Source: JANLYC01 sp963815445 (lineage in GTDB: Bacteria > Actinomycetota > Actinomycetes > Propionibacteriales > Nocardioidaceae). From it: DNA of 64,000 bases. The translations under genes and the position numbers were made by a program. Location: NCBI GenBank assembly GCA_963815445.1, contig CAWFGV010000011.1:62001-126000 (forward strand), in the 5' to 3' direction. Under the pieces are notes generated by a model. It saw nothing but the letters and a program-made list of their open reading frames with translations. It searched no databases and was not told where the DNA came from. Positions 1 to 8,290 of the stretch are shown here, piece after piece; the stretch's first letter is position 1; every line of letters begins with the position of its first letter.

Positions 1-243
1 GGACGGCCGGGGCTCGTCGCCGAAATGCGCGGAGAGGTACTCCGACGCCAGCGCCTGGCTGTTGCCGAGCCGCTTCAGCGCCGGTCCGGTGCCCATGTCG
101 GCGGCGGCAGTCCGGAGGTTGTCGCGGACCTCGCGCCTGGTGGCGATGCGGACCTTGCGGGGGAGGTCGTACAGACGCTGGTCGAGGGACCAGACCACCC
201 GCTCGATGCGGATCCGGTCCAGCCAGGTGACGGGTTGAGCCAT
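1..243 (-). CDS. HAAS/permease-prefix type membrane protein, N-terminal part only
   Basis: Partial gene running off the left edge; 81 codons are visible. The protein starts MAQPVTWLDRIRIERVVWSL and reads as a soluble alpha-helical segment ending near ASEYLSAHFGDEP. This resembles the N-terminal helical (HAAS-like) domain that precedes membrane helices in proteins encoded beside PadR regulators; the membrane part would lie outside the window. The ATG sits one base after the stop codon of the PadR gene, so the two are almost certainly co-transcribed and the PadR protein probably controls this gene. Family assignment rests on the first 81 residues and the context. Confidence 0.6.
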   Translation of the reverse strand, partial: MAQPVTWLDRIRIERVVWSLDQRLYDLPRKVRIATRREVRDNLRTAAADMGTGPALKRLGNSQALASEYLSAHFGDEPRPS

Positions 244-244
244 G

Positions 245-601
245 TCAGACTCCTTCGATCGGTTCGGGCGGCACGGGACGGTCTAGGACCGCCCCGACGC
301 TGTCGGCGAGAGAGCCCCAGCTGGTCTTGCCCGCGGCGAGTGCCGCGTAGCCGTCGGGGGTGGGGCGGTAGTACTTGCGGGCCGGGCCTGCGTTCGAGGC
401 CACCAGCCGTGCGGTGATGCGGCCCTCGCGCTCGAGCCGGGCCAGGGCGGGATACACGGTGCCCTCGAGGACCTCGGTGAGGCCGATCTCGTGCAGCCGT
501 CGGACTGCCTCGTAGCCGTAGGACTCCTCCTCGGCGAGCAGCTGCAGCAGCAGCAACGACAACACGCCCTTGAGGAGCTGGGAGTCGGGTGCCGTGGCCA
601 T
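245..601 (-). CDS. PadR family transcriptional regulator
   Basis: A 118-residue winged-helix regulator. The N-terminal part LLKGVLSLLLLQLLAEEESY and the following YEAVRRL...VLEGTVYPALARLEREG segment (about residues 8-60) are the PadR DNA-binding domain, with the usual recognition helix and wing, followed by ARKYYRPTPDGYAAL. The ATG at 601 gives the canonical PadR length, whereas the reading frame upstream of it has no family similarity. A TACTCT hexamer seven bases upstream suggests a near-leaderless transcript. PadR proteins generally repress a neighbouring membrane protein or efflux gene in response to small molecules; here the overlapping downstream partner is the helical-domain membrane protein at 1-243. 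Confidence 0.85.
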   Translation of the reverse strand: MATAPDSQLLKGVLSLLLLQLLAEEESYGYEAVRRLHEIGLTEVLEGTVYPALARLEREGRITARLVASNAGPARKYYRPTPDGYAALAAGKTSWGSLADSVGAVLDRPVPPEPIEGV

Positions 602-722
602 AAGGATCAGAGTATGCCCAGTACCTTGTTTAGTCCAGTAGTTCAATGCGGACCACCGGTGGGCCGCATCGAGGGGGCAGGACGACGGACTGTGGCGGCC
701 GGTCTCCACCCGGCCCGGCTGC

Positions 723-728
723 TACGTT
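723..728 (+). promoter_or_regulatory. Predicted -10 box (TACGTT) of a leaderless gene
   Basis: TACGTT ends exactly six bases before the ATG at 735 and there is no Shine-Dalgarno sequence. The TANNNT plus six-base arrangement is the actinobacterial leaderless-promoter pattern. Confidence 0.5.
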
Positions 729-734
729 GGCCGA

Positions 735-1316
735 ATGGCGGACTCGTCCTATGAGGTGCGGCCACTCGACGAGTCCACGTGGCCTGCCTTTGCCGCGTTG
801 GTGGACCGTAACGGCGGGATCTTCGGCGGCTGCTGGTGCATGGGATTCCATCCGGAGGGCGTCGGGAAGGACAGCAGCGCGGCGCAGAACCGTGAGCGCA
901 AGCTCGGCCGTGTTCGTGCGGGTACGGCCCACGCGGCGCTCGTCTTCCAGGGCGAGGACTGCCTGGGCTGGTGCCAGTTCGGACCGCCTGACGAGCTGCC
1001 GCGGATCAAGAGCCGGGCGGCATACGAGAAAGGTCAGACGGGCTCGCCGGATTGGCGGATCGGATGCTGCTACGTCGGAAAGGGAAACCGACGGCAGGGC
1101 GTGGCCGCCGCAGCGCTGGCCGGGGCGCTGGACCTGATCAAGGCGCTCGGCGGGGGCACCGTGGAGGGCTATCCCGAGCCTGCGGAGTCGGTGCCTGCCG
1201 GGTTCTTGTACAACGGGGCGCTGTCGACGTACGAGCAGCTGGGGTTCGCGCGGACCCGGCAGATCGGCAAACATCGCTGGGTCGTCACGACAGAGGTAGC
1301 CGGGCAGTCGTCGTAG
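735..1316 (+). CDS. GNAT family N-acetyltransferase
   Basis: A 193-residue single-domain acetyltransferase. The stretch IGCCYVGKGNRRQGVAAAAL (about residues 106-125) is the GNAT motif A that binds acetyl-CoA pyrophosphate (R/Q-x-x-G-x-A/G type), preceded by a GWCQFG strand and followed by a C-terminal FLYNGALSTYEQLGF motif B. An unusual N-terminal GGCWCMGF segment carries two cysteines and is shared by a group of uncharacterised actinobacterial GNATs. The substrate cannot be told from sequence. The start lies directly downstream of a TANNNT box, so translation is probably leaderless; the gene diverges from the PadR gene. Confidence 0.8.
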   Translation: MADSSYEVRPLDESTWPAFAALVDRNGGIFGGCWCMGFHPEGVGKDSSAAQNRERKLGRVRAGTAHAALVFQGEDCLGWCQFGPPDELPRIKSRAAYEKGQTGSPDWRIGCCYVGKGNRRQGVAAAALAGALDLIKALGGGTVEGYPEPAESVPAGFLYNGALSTYEQLGFARTRQIGKHRWVVTTEVAGQSS

Positions 1317-1423
1317 ACCGGTCGTGACCCGAACGCCGATCGGCCGGACGCGGCCCGATAGGCTGCAGGCTGCTTCCTACATCGGGGAGTTGACCACCGA
1401 CCACCAGCCGGATGGAGATTCAC

Positions 1424-2812
1424 ATGGCTACCTCTGTCGTTGACGCTGTCGTCAGCCTCTGCAAGCGCCGGGGGTTCGTCTTCCCCTGTGGCGAGATCTA
1501 CGGGGGCACCCGCTCCGCCTGGGACTACGGTCCCCTCGGCGTCGAGCTCAAGGAGAACATCAAGCGGCAGTGGTGGCGCTACATGGTCACCTCCCGCGAC
1601 GACGTGGTCGGTCTCGACTCGTCGGTGATCCTGCCGACGAAGACGTGGGAGGCGTCCGGTCACCTCGCGACGTTCACCGACCCGCTGACTGAGTGCCAGA
1701 GCTGCCACAAGCGGTTCCGCGCCGACCATCTGCAGGAGGCGCAGGCGTCGAAGAAGGGCATCGACAACCCCGACGACGTACCGCTGGCCGACATCGCGTG
1801 CCCCAACTGCGGGACGCGCGGCGCCTGGACCGACCCGCGGCCGTTCAACGGCATGCTCAAGACCTACCTCGGTGTCATCGAGGACGAGTCGGGTCTGCAC
1901 TACCTGCGGCCCGAGACCGCCCAGGGCATCTTCCTCAACTTCATGAACGTGATGAACGCCGCCCGGAAGAAGCCGCCGTTCGGGATCGCCCAGACCGGCA
2001 AGGCGTTCCGCAACGAGATCACCCCCGGGAACTTCATCTTCCGCACCCGCGAGTTCGAGCAGATGGAGATGGAGTTCTTCGTCGAGCCGGGTACGGACGA
2101 GGCCTGGCACCAGACCTGGATCGACCTGCGCACCGACTGGTACGTCGGCCTGGGCATCAACCGCGACAACCTGCGCCACCTCGAGCATCCCAAGGAGAAG
2201 CTGTCGCACTACTCCAAGCGCACGGTTGACATCGAGTACCGGTTCAACCTGCCGGGCCGTGAGTTCGACGAGCTCGAGGGCATCGCCAACCGGACCGACT
2301 TCGACCTCAAGGCGCACAGTGCCGCGTCCGGCCAGGACCTGTCGTACTTCGACCAGGCGACCAACGAACGCTGGACGCCATACGTCATCGAGCCGGCGGC
2401 CGGGCTGACGCGTTCGCTGATGGCCTTCCTCATCGACGCGTACGGCGAGGACGAGGCGCCCAACGCCAAGGGCGGCGTCGACAAGCGGGTCCTGCTCCGG
2501 TTGGACCCCCGTCTCGCGCCCGTCAAGGCCGCGGTGCTCCCGCTGTCACGCAACGCCGACCTCTCGCCGAAGGCGAAGGACCTGGCCACCGAGCTCCGGC
2601 AGAGCTGGAACGTCGACTTCGACGACGCGGGTGCGATCGGGCGGCGCTACCGCCGGCAGGACGAGATCGGGACGCCGTTCTGCGTCACCGTCGACTTCGA
2701 CACGCTGGACGACAACGCCGTCACGATCCGCGAACGCGACACCATGAAGCAGGAGCGGGTCGCACTCGACCAGGTCCGTGCCTACATGGCAGAGCGCCTC
2801 ATCGGCTGCTGA
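1424..2812 (+). CDS. glyS: Glycyl-tRNA synthetase (alpha2 type)
   Basis: A class II aminoacyl-tRNA synthetase of 462 residues, the normal size for the bacterial alpha2 type. It charges tRNA-Gly with glycine in the cytoplasm. The N-terminus VVSLCKRRGFVFPCGEIYGG is diagnostic; two CxxC pairs at about 91-94 and 126-129 form the zinc site in the insertion; FRNEITPGNFIFRTREFEQ is class II motif 2; the C-terminal anticodon-binding domain begins near LAPVKAAVLPLS. An upstream in-frame ATG at 1412 exists, but GGAG at 1414-1417 sits six bases before the ATG at 1424, which also gives the family-typical N-terminus. No T-box leader is visible upstream. Confidence 0.97.
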   Translation: MATSVVDAVVSLCKRRGFVFPCGEIYGGTRSAWDYGPLGVELKENIKRQWWRYMVTSRDDVVGLDSSVILPTKTWEASGHLATFTDPLTECQSCHKRFRADHLQEAQASKKGIDNPDDVPLADIACPNCGTRGAWTDPRPFNGMLKTYLGVIEDESGLHYLRPETAQGIFLNFMNVMNAARKKPPFGIAQTGKAFRNEITPGNFIFRTREFEQMEMEFFVEPGTDEAWHQTWIDLRTDWYVGLGINRDNLRHLEHPKEKLSHYSKRTVDIEYRFNLPGREFDELEGIANRTDFDLKAHSAASGQDLSYFDQATNERWTPYVIEPAAGLTRSLMAFLIDAYGEDEAPNAKGGVDKRVLLRLDPRLAPVKAAVLPLSRNADLSPKAKDLATELRQSWNVDFDDAGAIGRRYRRQDEIGTPFCVTVDFDTLDDNAVTIRERDTMKQERVALDQVRAYMAERLIGC

Positions 2813-2821
2813 CCAACCGAG

Positions 2822-2865
2822 TTGTCAGAAGTACAGCGGGCCATAGCCCTCTCTACTTCTGACAA
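2822..2865. repeat. Perfect 12-bp inverted repeat with inner stem, between glyS and a lipoprotein gene
   Basis: TTGTCAGAAGTA (2822-2833) and its exact complement TACTTCTGACAA (2854-2865) enclose 20 bases that themselves contain GGGC-CATA-GCCC. It starts ten bases after the glyS stop and ends 25 bases before the next start. It could be a glyS transcription terminator (no U tract), a processing signal or an operator; the sequence alone does not decide. Confidence 0.75.
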
Positions 2866-2890
2866 GTCGGCGGAGAGAAGGGTTTCTGAC

Positions 2891-3472
2891 ATGCGCGCAC
2901 CGAAGGCAGTTGTCGCGGGGGCGATGGTCGTGGCGCTGACGGGGCTGGCCGGCTGCAGTGGCGGGTCGGGCTCGGACGGTACGCCGACGACCGGCTCGCC
3001 GGCGACGACCGCTGCCGACGGGTCGACCGTGCCCGGCACCGATCTCGAGCTCGGCGCGAAGGCGGTCGTGGCGTTCAAGGCTGACAAGAAGCACCGGTCA
3101 CAGATCAAGCTCGCCGTCACGAAGATCACCAAGGGGAAGACCAAGGACCTCGCGCGCTTCAAGCTCGGCAAGGCGGCGCGCAGCGCCACCGTGTACTACG
3201 TGTCGACCACCGTGAAGAACCTCGGGCCGGACACGCTGACCGGAGCCCGGATCACCTTGTACGGCAAGGTCTCCGACACTCTCGTGGTGCCGCCGGTCCG
3301 GTTCGGGTCCCCCTTCCCGAGGTGCCAGCAGGCGCCGCTGCCCCCGAAGTTCACCAGCGGCAAGAGCGTGAACGGCTGCATGGTCATGCTGGCGCCCAAG
3401 CACGGCAAGGTGTCGGAGGTGCAGTGGCGGCCCGCCAACGGCGCGCTCCCGATCTCATGGATCGTCAAGTAG
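2891..3472 (+). CDS. Secreted lipoprotein of unknown function
   Basis: A 193-residue predicted lipoprotein. The start MRAPKAVVAGAMVVALTGLA leads into the lipobox LAGC (cysteine about residue 22), followed by a Gly/Ser/Thr-rich linker. The remainder looks like a single beta-rich extracellular domain with the run VYYVSTTVKNLGPDTLTGAR, reminiscent of DUF4352-like immunoglobulin-fold domains, and two later cysteines that could form a disulfide. The ATG at 2891 is chosen because it gives a proper signal peptide and follows a GGAGAGAAGG element; an earlier in-frame start lies inside the upstream hairpin. Function is not recognisable. Confidence 0.75.
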   Translation: MRAPKAVVAGAMVVALTGLAGCSGGSGSDGTPTTGSPATTAADGSTVPGTDLELGAKAVVAFKADKKHRSQIKLAVTKITKGKTKDLARFKLGKAARSATVYYVSTTVKNLGPDTLTGARITLYGKVSDTLVVPPVRFGSPFPRCQQAPLPPKFTSGKSVNGCMVMLAPKHGKVSEVQWRPANGALPISWIVK

Positions 3473-3562
3473 TCACGGCGTCGGCGTCGGCGTCGGCGGC
3501 GTGCGGCGCCGGCGCTCAAGCTCGGGCCGCTCGAGGTCGATCCCCCGGTCGTCCTGGCGCCG

Positions 3563-4627
3563 ATGGCGGGCGTGACCAACGCGGCGTACCGGTCGCTGTG
3601 TCGCGAGCAGGGCGCCGGGCTGTACGTCTGCGAGATGATCACCAGCCGGGGCCTGGTCGAGCGCGACGAGGTCACCGAGTCGATGCTGGTGTTCGACCCG
3701 CACGAGGCGGTGCGCTCGGTGCAGCTGTACGGCGTCGACCCGTCCTACGTCTCGCGGGCTGCCACGATCCTGTGCGAGGAGTACGGCGTCTCGCACATCG
3801 ACCTGAACTTCGGGTGTCCCGTCCCGAAGGTGACGCGCAAAGGTGGCGGTGCCGCGCTGCCGTGGAAGCGCCGGCTGCTCGGGGCGATCCTCGAGGCCAC
3901 GGTGGCCGCCGCGGCGCCGTTCGGCGTCCCCGTCACGATGAAGACGCGCAAGGGCATCGACGGTGACCACGAGACCTACCTCGAGGCGGGTCGGATCGCG
4001 CAGGAGTCGGGGTGTGCCGCCATCGCCTTGCACGGCCGGACGGCTGACCAGCACTACAGCGGTGAGGCCGACTGGGCGGCGATCGCGGCGCTGGTCGAGC
4101 ACGTCGACATCCCGGTGCTCGGCAACGGTGACATCTGGGAGGCGTCCGACGCGTTGCAGCTGATGGACGAGACCGGGTGCGCGGGTGTCGTGGTGGGGCG
4201 TGGCTGTCTCGGGCGGCCGTGGCTGTTCCGCGACCTGGCGGCGGCGTTCGCGGGGGAGCCGGCGCCGGCGCTGCCGACGCTGGGCGAGGTGGCCGCGATG
4301 ATGCGCCGCCATGCCGAGCTGCTGGTGCACTACATGGGGGAGGAGCGCGGCTGCAAGGAGTTCCGCAAGCACATCGCGTGGTACCTCAAGGGGTTCCGGG
4401 CCGGGGGCGAGCTGCGGCAGTCGCTCGGCCTCGTCGACACGCTGGCCACCCTCGACGGCCTGCTGGGCCGGCTCGACCCGACGGAGGAGTTCCCGGTCGC
4501 TGAGCTCGGGAGCCCGCGGGGGCGGCAGGGCAGTCCGCGACGGGTGGCGCTGCCGGACGGCTGGTTGGCGGATCGCGACGACCTGGTGATCGACGCGGCT
4601 GCTGAGATCGGCGTGTCGGGCGGCTGA
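3563..4627 (+). CDS. dusB: tRNA-dihydrouridine synthase (Dus family)
   Basis: FMN enzyme that reduces specific uridines in the tRNA D-loop. Visible motifs: APMAGVTNAAYR (FMN-binding first strand), NFGCPVPKV with the catalytic cysteine, MKTRKG, HGRTADQHYSGEADW, GNGDIW and VVVGRGCLGRPW, then the C-terminal helical domain. The first ATG in frame is 3563, which would remove the conserved lead-in LKLGPLEVDPPVVLAP that is clearly encoded in the same frame from about 3515. That longer frame reaches a stop at 3470-3472 with no ATG, GTG or TTG, and no ribosome site precedes 3563. The true start is therefore uncertain; a frameshift in the GTCGGC-repeat tract at 3476-3500 or an unusual start codon may be involved. 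Confidence 0.9.
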   Translation: MAGVTNAAYRSLCREQGAGLYVCEMITSRGLVERDEVTESMLVFDPHEAVRSVQLYGVDPSYVSRAATILCEEYGVSHIDLNFGCPVPKVTRKGGGAALPWKRRLLGAILEATVAAAAPFGVPVTMKTRKGIDGDHETYLEAGRIAQESGCAAIALHGRTADQHYSGEADWAAIAALVEHVDIPVLGNGDIWEASDALQLMDETGCAGVVVGRGCLGRPWLFRDLAAAFAGEPAPALPTLGEVAAMMRRHAELLVHYMGEERGCKEFRKHIAWYLKGFRAGGELRQSLGLVDTLATLDGLLGRLDPTEEFPVAELGSPRGRQGSPRRVALPDGWLADRDDLVIDAAAEIGVSGG

Positions 4628-4696
4628 CCTGCTGTCGCGCCAGTCGATCGGCGTACGGCCGAGGTCACCGAGGCAAATACCCAGTTCCCAAGGCGT

Positions 4697-4740
4697 GTTT
4701 GCCTTGTTCACAAGCCACCTGGCTTGTGAACAAGGCAAAC
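4697..4740. repeat. Dispersed palindromic repeat, copy A
   Basis: Perfect 21-bp inverted repeat GTTTGCCTTGTTCACAAGCCA with a two-base CC centre. It is preceded by CAAATACCCAGTTCCCA and followed by GCGGAGGGCCA, flanks shared with the other copies. It lies between dus and the next gene. See copies at 7696, 8291 and 12742. Confidence 0.9.
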
Positions 4741-4888
4741 GCGGAGGGCCAGAAGCATCGCGTGCGGATGTGGCAGGGGCGGTCTAGGTTTTGTGACAAC
4801 GATTCGCCGGGTGGCGTAACTCACGTCATGTCCACTCGTTGAGTCTTCGGTCGCCCGGCCTCTCCGGGCCGTCACGGAGGACGAAGCC

Positions 4889-7006
4889 TTGATCCGCACC
4901 CGTCATACCCGCCCACGCCATATCCGCACGCGGCAGACGTGGGCCGTCGCAGCCGGACTCACCGCCATGGTCGGGCTGGTCTTCGCCGGCATCACCTCAG
5001 GCCCTGCTGACGCGTCCAACCCCAGCAGCGGCACGGTCTCCGACACCCAGACCAGCCGCACCTGGACCGGCGGCCCGTTCGTCACGCCGAACGTCACCGC
5101 CCAGGCGGGCGACCAGCCGATCTGCGACGTGCCTGACTCCTGTGACGACTACAGCCTCACGGTCAGCACCCCCGCGGGGTACGGCAGCACCCACAACCTC
5201 CGGGTCCAGGTGTCGTGGCCGACAGCCGCTGCCGACTTCGACGTCTACCTGCTCGACGCCCAGGGCAACGTCGTCTCGACGGCCGCCTCGAGCGCCGACC
5301 CCGAGACCCTCGTCGTCCCGCCCGACTCCGGCACCTACACGGTGCGCGTGGTGCCGTTCGCGCCGCTCGGACAGAGCTACTCCGCGACCGCGTCGATCGT
5401 CACCAAGCCGACCAACCCGCCGCCTGGCACGTCGCCGGCACCTGGCTTCACCAACTACAAGGCGCCGTCCTCCTTCACCGACGCGAACAACGCCGGTGAG
5501 CCGTCCATCGGCAACGACTGGAACACCGGCTCCGCCTTCTACCAGGCGTACACCTCCACCTACAAGGTCGACTTCAACGACTCCGTGTCGCCGGCCACGG
5601 CTACCTGGAAGGACGTCTCGGCCAGCGCCGCCAAGGGATGTCCCAGCGGCAGCACGACCAGCCTCGACCCGATCCTGTACACCGACCACGAGACCGGTCG
5701 GACGTTCGAGTCGCAGCTGACCGGTGAGGACTCGCTGACCTGCTTCACCGACGACGGTGGCACGACGTGGCTTCCGAGCCAGGGCGGCGGCATCCCGAGC
5801 GGTGTCGACCACCAGACGCTCGGTGGTGGCCACTACTCCGCGTCCGGTGTCGGCGGTACGCCGCTCTACCCGAACGCGGTCTACTACTGCAGCCAGGACA
5901 TCGCCACGGCGTTCTGCGCCCTCTCGCGCGACGGCGGTATGACGTTCGGCGCCGGTGTCCCCGTGTACAGCCTCCTCGACTGCGGTGGCCTGCACGGGCA
6001 CGTCAAGGTCGCGCCGGACGGCACGGCATACCTGCCCAACAAGGGTTGTGGCGCTACGGCAGGCCTGGTGGTCTCGAAGGACAACGGGACGACCTGGTCC
6101 GTCAACCACGTCACCGGCAGCACGCCCGGCGACTCCGACCCGTCGGTCGGCATCGGCTCCAACGGCACCGTGTACTACGGCTACGTCGGCGCCGACGGTG
6201 CGCCGGGGGTGGCCACCAGCACCGACCAGGGCAGCACGTGGAAGTACTCCCAGCAGGTCGGGACGGAGTTCGGCATCAAGAACGCCGTGTTCCCCGCGAT
6301 GGTGGCCGGTGACGACGACCGCGCAGCGTTCGCCTTCCTGGGTACGCCGACCGGTGGGAACTACCAGGACGAGGCGAACTTCCATGGGATCTGGCACCTC
6401 TACGTCAGCTACACCTACGACGGCGGCAAGACCTGGGTGACCAGCGATGCCACACCCAACGACCCTGTCCAGCGCGGTTCGATCTGCACCGGCGGTACGA
6501 CGTGTGGCAACGACCGCAACCTGCTCGACTTCATGGACATCACGACCGACGACCACGGTCGCGTCGAGGTCGGGTATGCCGACGGGTGCATCAACGCCTG
6601 CGTGACCAGCTCAGCACCGGCCGACAACGGCCGAGACGCCTACGCCACGATCGCGCGGCAGTCCTCGCAGCGGGGACTGTTCGCGGCATACGACCCGGCC
6701 GCCAACCTGCGGTTCGCCTCGACGTCGGTTACCTCCACCAACAAGTCCCTGACCGACACGGTCAAGGTCGTCAACGACGGCGGCAGGGTCGCCAAAGGGG
6801 TGCGGGTACGGGTGCTCGACGGTTCGAGCATCGTCGGCACCACCACGGCCGTCACTTTGCAGCCAGGGCAGAGCGTGACCCAGAAAGTGACGTGGTCGGC
6901 GAAGAAGGGCACGCATACGGTGACCTCGATCATCGACCCGACCAACGCGATCGCGGAGTCCAACGAGAACGACAACAAGTCGGTCACCACGTTCCGGCTG
7001 CGCTGA
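4889..7006 (+). CDS. Secreted BNR-repeat (sialidase-like) protein with PPC-like and CARDB domains
   Basis: A 705-residue exported protein. An Arg-rich N-terminus and hydrophobic run to about residue 35 (AGITSGPADA|S) form the signal peptide. Residues about 75-165 read as a pre-peptidase C-terminal type beta domain (FDVYLLDAQGNVV, TYTVRVVPF). The centre, about 185-600, has repeated Asp-box-like turns (DDGGTTW, RDGGMTF, KDNGTTW, DGGKTW) typical of BNR/sialidase beta-propellers. The C-terminal 100 residues (VKVVNDGGRVAKGVRV) resemble a CARDB adhesion domain. Sialidase catalytic residues were not confirmed, so it may bind or cleave glycans. The start is TTG with GGAGG eight bases upstream; a strong terminator hairpin follows. 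Confidence 0.75.
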   Translation: MIRTRHTRPRHIRTRQTWAVAAGLTAMVGLVFAGITSGPADASNPSSGTVSDTQTSRTWTGGPFVTPNVTAQAGDQPICDVPDSCDDYSLTVSTPAGYGSTHNLRVQVSWPTAAADFDVYLLDAQGNVVSTAASSADPETLVVPPDSGTYTVRVVPFAPLGQSYSATASIVTKPTNPPPGTSPAPGFTNYKAPSSFTDANNAGEPSIGNDWNTGSAFYQAYTSTYKVDFNDSVSPATATWKDVSASAAKGCPSGSTTSLDPILYTDHETGRTFESQLTGEDSLTCFTDDGGTTWLPSQGGGIPSGVDHQTLGGGHYSASGVGGTPLYPNAVYYCSQDIATAFCALSRDGGMTFGAGVPVYSLLDCGGLHGHVKVAPDGTAYLPNKGCGATAGLVVSKDNGTTWSVNHVTGSTPGDSDPSVGIGSNGTVYYGYVGADGAPGVATSTDQGSTWKYSQQVGTEFGIKNAVFPAMVAGDDDRAAFAFLGTPTGGNYQDEANFHGIWHLYVSYTYDGGKTWVTSDATPNDPVQRGSICTGGTTCGNDRNLLDFMDITTDDHGRVEVGYADGCINACVTSSAPADNGRDAYATIARQSSQRGLFAAYDPAANLRFASTSVTSTNKSLTDTVKVVNDGGRVAKGVRVRVLDGSSIVGTTTAVTLQPGQSVTQKVTWSAKKGTHTVTSIIDPTNAIAESNENDNKSVTTFRLR

Positions 7007-7024
7007 CCGCACGGCTTCGCACCC

Positions 7025-7061
7025 CGACGTCGGGTCCGGGCACGCCCCGGGCCCGACGTCG
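7025..7061 (+). terminator. Strong GC hairpin terminator after the BNR-repeat gene
   Basis: CGACGTCGGGTCCGGG pairs with CCCGGGCCCGACGTCG (one U-G pair) around a five-base loop, starting 18 bases after the stop codon. There is no U tract, as is usual for actinobacterial terminators. Confidence 0.7.
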
Positions 7062-7120
7062 TGCGATGTCCGCTGACCGACTGGTACCGCGCTGACGCGG
7101 ACCACCCTGAAGGAGCTTGC

Positions 7121-7648
7121 GTGAAGACCCCATCCTTGGCCGGCCTGAGCAGCGCCGTCGTGTTGACCCTCGCCCTCGCCACTGGAGTTGCCGGCTGCGG
7201 AGGCTCCTCCTCGTCCGACGCCGGTGGTTCTGAGGCGACTGGCGCCGAGACATCTGGCGCCGAGACGAGCTCGGGCGAAGGGCTCGACAAGGCGGTCGAC
7301 GAGGGCACCTGCAGCGACGAGGCGACCCCGCTGGACCAGGCGTCGTACGGCGACACGTTCCCGGCCGACTGGCCGTTCCCGGCCGCGACCGTGGTGTACG
7401 GGTTCGAGGATCGTGGCAGCTCCGGTGCGATCGTCACGGCGGTCACGGCGACGCCGTTCCAGGACGTGCTCGACTTCATGAACCAGGACGTCGTCTCGGC
7501 GGGCTTCGAGATCGAGCAGGGTGAGACCGAGGAGCACGACGCGGAGGCCGAGTGGCGTGGCACCGACTTCCACGGTCGCTGGGCGATCCGGGACTCCAGC
7601 ACCTGCCCTGGCGAGACCGTCATCCAAGTGCTGGCAGGCCCCAACTGA
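7121..7648 (+). CDS. Secreted lipoprotein of unknown function
   Basis: A 175-residue lipoprotein. The GTG start at 7121 follows AAGGAG and yields the signal MKTPSLAGLSSAVVLTLALA with lipobox VAGC, then a Ser/Gly/Ala/Thr-rich low-complexity linker (about 26-45). The mature part (YGDTFPADWPFPAATVVYG ... DVLDFMNQDVVSAGFEIEQG) looks like a small mixed alpha/beta domain seen in uncharacterised actinobacterial lipoproteins. It stands alone between the terminator of the upstream gene and a tandem repeat. No function can be assigned. Confidence 0.75.
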   Translation: MKTPSLAGLSSAVVLTLALATGVAGCGGSSSSDAGGSEATGAETSGAETSSGEGLDKAVDEGTCSDEATPLDQASYGDTFPADWPFPAATVVYGFEDRGSSGAIVTAVTATPFQDVLDFMNQDVVSAGFEIEQGETEEHDAEAEWRGTDFHGRWAIRDSSTCPGETVIQVLAGPN

Positions 7649-7682
7649 CTGACCGACCGACTGACCGACTGACCGACTGACC
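7644..7682. repeat. Short tandem repeat of GACTGACC/GACC units
   Basis: About five degenerate tandem units of GACTGACC immediately around and after the stop codon of the lipoprotein gene. The complementary motif GGTCAGTC recurs at 13060-13080, next to another tandem array. Confidence 0.7.
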
Positions 7683-7695
7683 TCCACGTGGCCCT

Positions 7696-7747
7696 CCGCG
7701 TTTGCCTAGTTAACAAGCCAGGTGGCTTGTGAACTAGGCAAACGCGG
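7696..7747. repeat. Dispersed palindromic repeat, copy B (inverted orientation)
   Basis: CCGCGTTTGCCTAGTTAACA begins the left arm and the right arm ends GGCAAACGCGG; arms pair over 25 bases with one mismatch around a GG centre. The shared flanks (TGGCCCTCC before, CTTGGGAACCAGGGGTTTGCC after) are in reverse orientation relative to copies A, C and D. Confidence 0.9.
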
Positions 7748-7879
7748 CTTGGGAACCAGGGGTTTGCCTTGGGGACCTGTCTGGTGATCCGTCCCGCGGA
7801 CACGGCAGTGGCGGGGTGCTCAGCGACCGCCTGCGGTCGACCAAGGTGACATTCGGCGCCAAGAGCTTGGGCGAGCGCC

Positions 7880-7885
7880 TACGCT
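7880..7885 (+). promoter_or_regulatory. Predicted -10 box (TACGCT) of a leaderless gene
   Basis: TACGCT ends six bases before the GTG at 7892, matching the leaderless TANNNT arrangement seen at several genes in this window. Confidence 0.45.
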
Positions 7886-7891
7886 TCTGGA

Positions 7892-8197
7892 GTGTTGCTG
7901 ACCTTCCTGACCACCGGTGTTCCGTTGCTCGCCGGGATGCTGTTGGTGTCCTTCCTCGCGTGGCGCGGCAACACCGTCGCGCTGGTAGCCCTGGTGTTCC
8001 TGACTGTCGTGTGGCTGCGCGTCGACAAACACTTCGAGGGTCCCCACGTCGTCCGCTTCAACCAGGACCACGGACTGGTCCTGAGTGATCTGGTCGGGCT
8101 GCTCATCTTGGTCGGTGCCGGCCTGGCCTGGCTGTCCGCGCGCCGGACCGTCCGGCGTACTCCGGACGAGCCCGAGCAGTCGGTCGTCGGCAGCTGA
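7892..8197 (+). CDS. Small three-helix membrane protein
   Basis: A 101-residue protein with three predicted membrane helices: TFLTTGVPLLAGMLLVSFLA (about 4-23), TVALVALVFLTVVWL (about 28-42) and LVGLLILVGAGLAWLSA (about 67-83), and a charged C-terminal tail. I do not recognise the family. The GTG at 7892 is favoured because a TANNNT box lies six bases upstream, implying a leaderless transcript, and it gives a complete first helix. It is flanked on both sides by copies of the dispersed palindrome. Confidence 0.6.
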   Translation: MLLTFLTTGVPLLAGMLLVSFLAWRGNTVALVALVFLTVVWLRVDKHFEGPHVVRFNQDHGLVLSDLVGLLILVGAGLAWLSARRTVRRTPDEPEQSVVGS

Positions 8198-8290
8198 CCC
8201 CGCGCCGTACGCCTCGCTCCGGCCGTTGGCCGGCGCCGGCCAGCATTCGGGTCACAGTGGGCAAGGCAAGTACCTAGTGCCCGCGGTGAA

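Noticed and set aside
1317..1423. T-box leader for glyS
   Set aside because: No T-box core motif or antiterminator-like pairing is visible in the 107 bases upstream.
3473..4738. Long - strand open frame opposite dus
   Set aside because: It is the complement of a clearly conserved + strand gene and reads as Arg/His-rich sequence with no family motifs, typical of GC-rich shadows.
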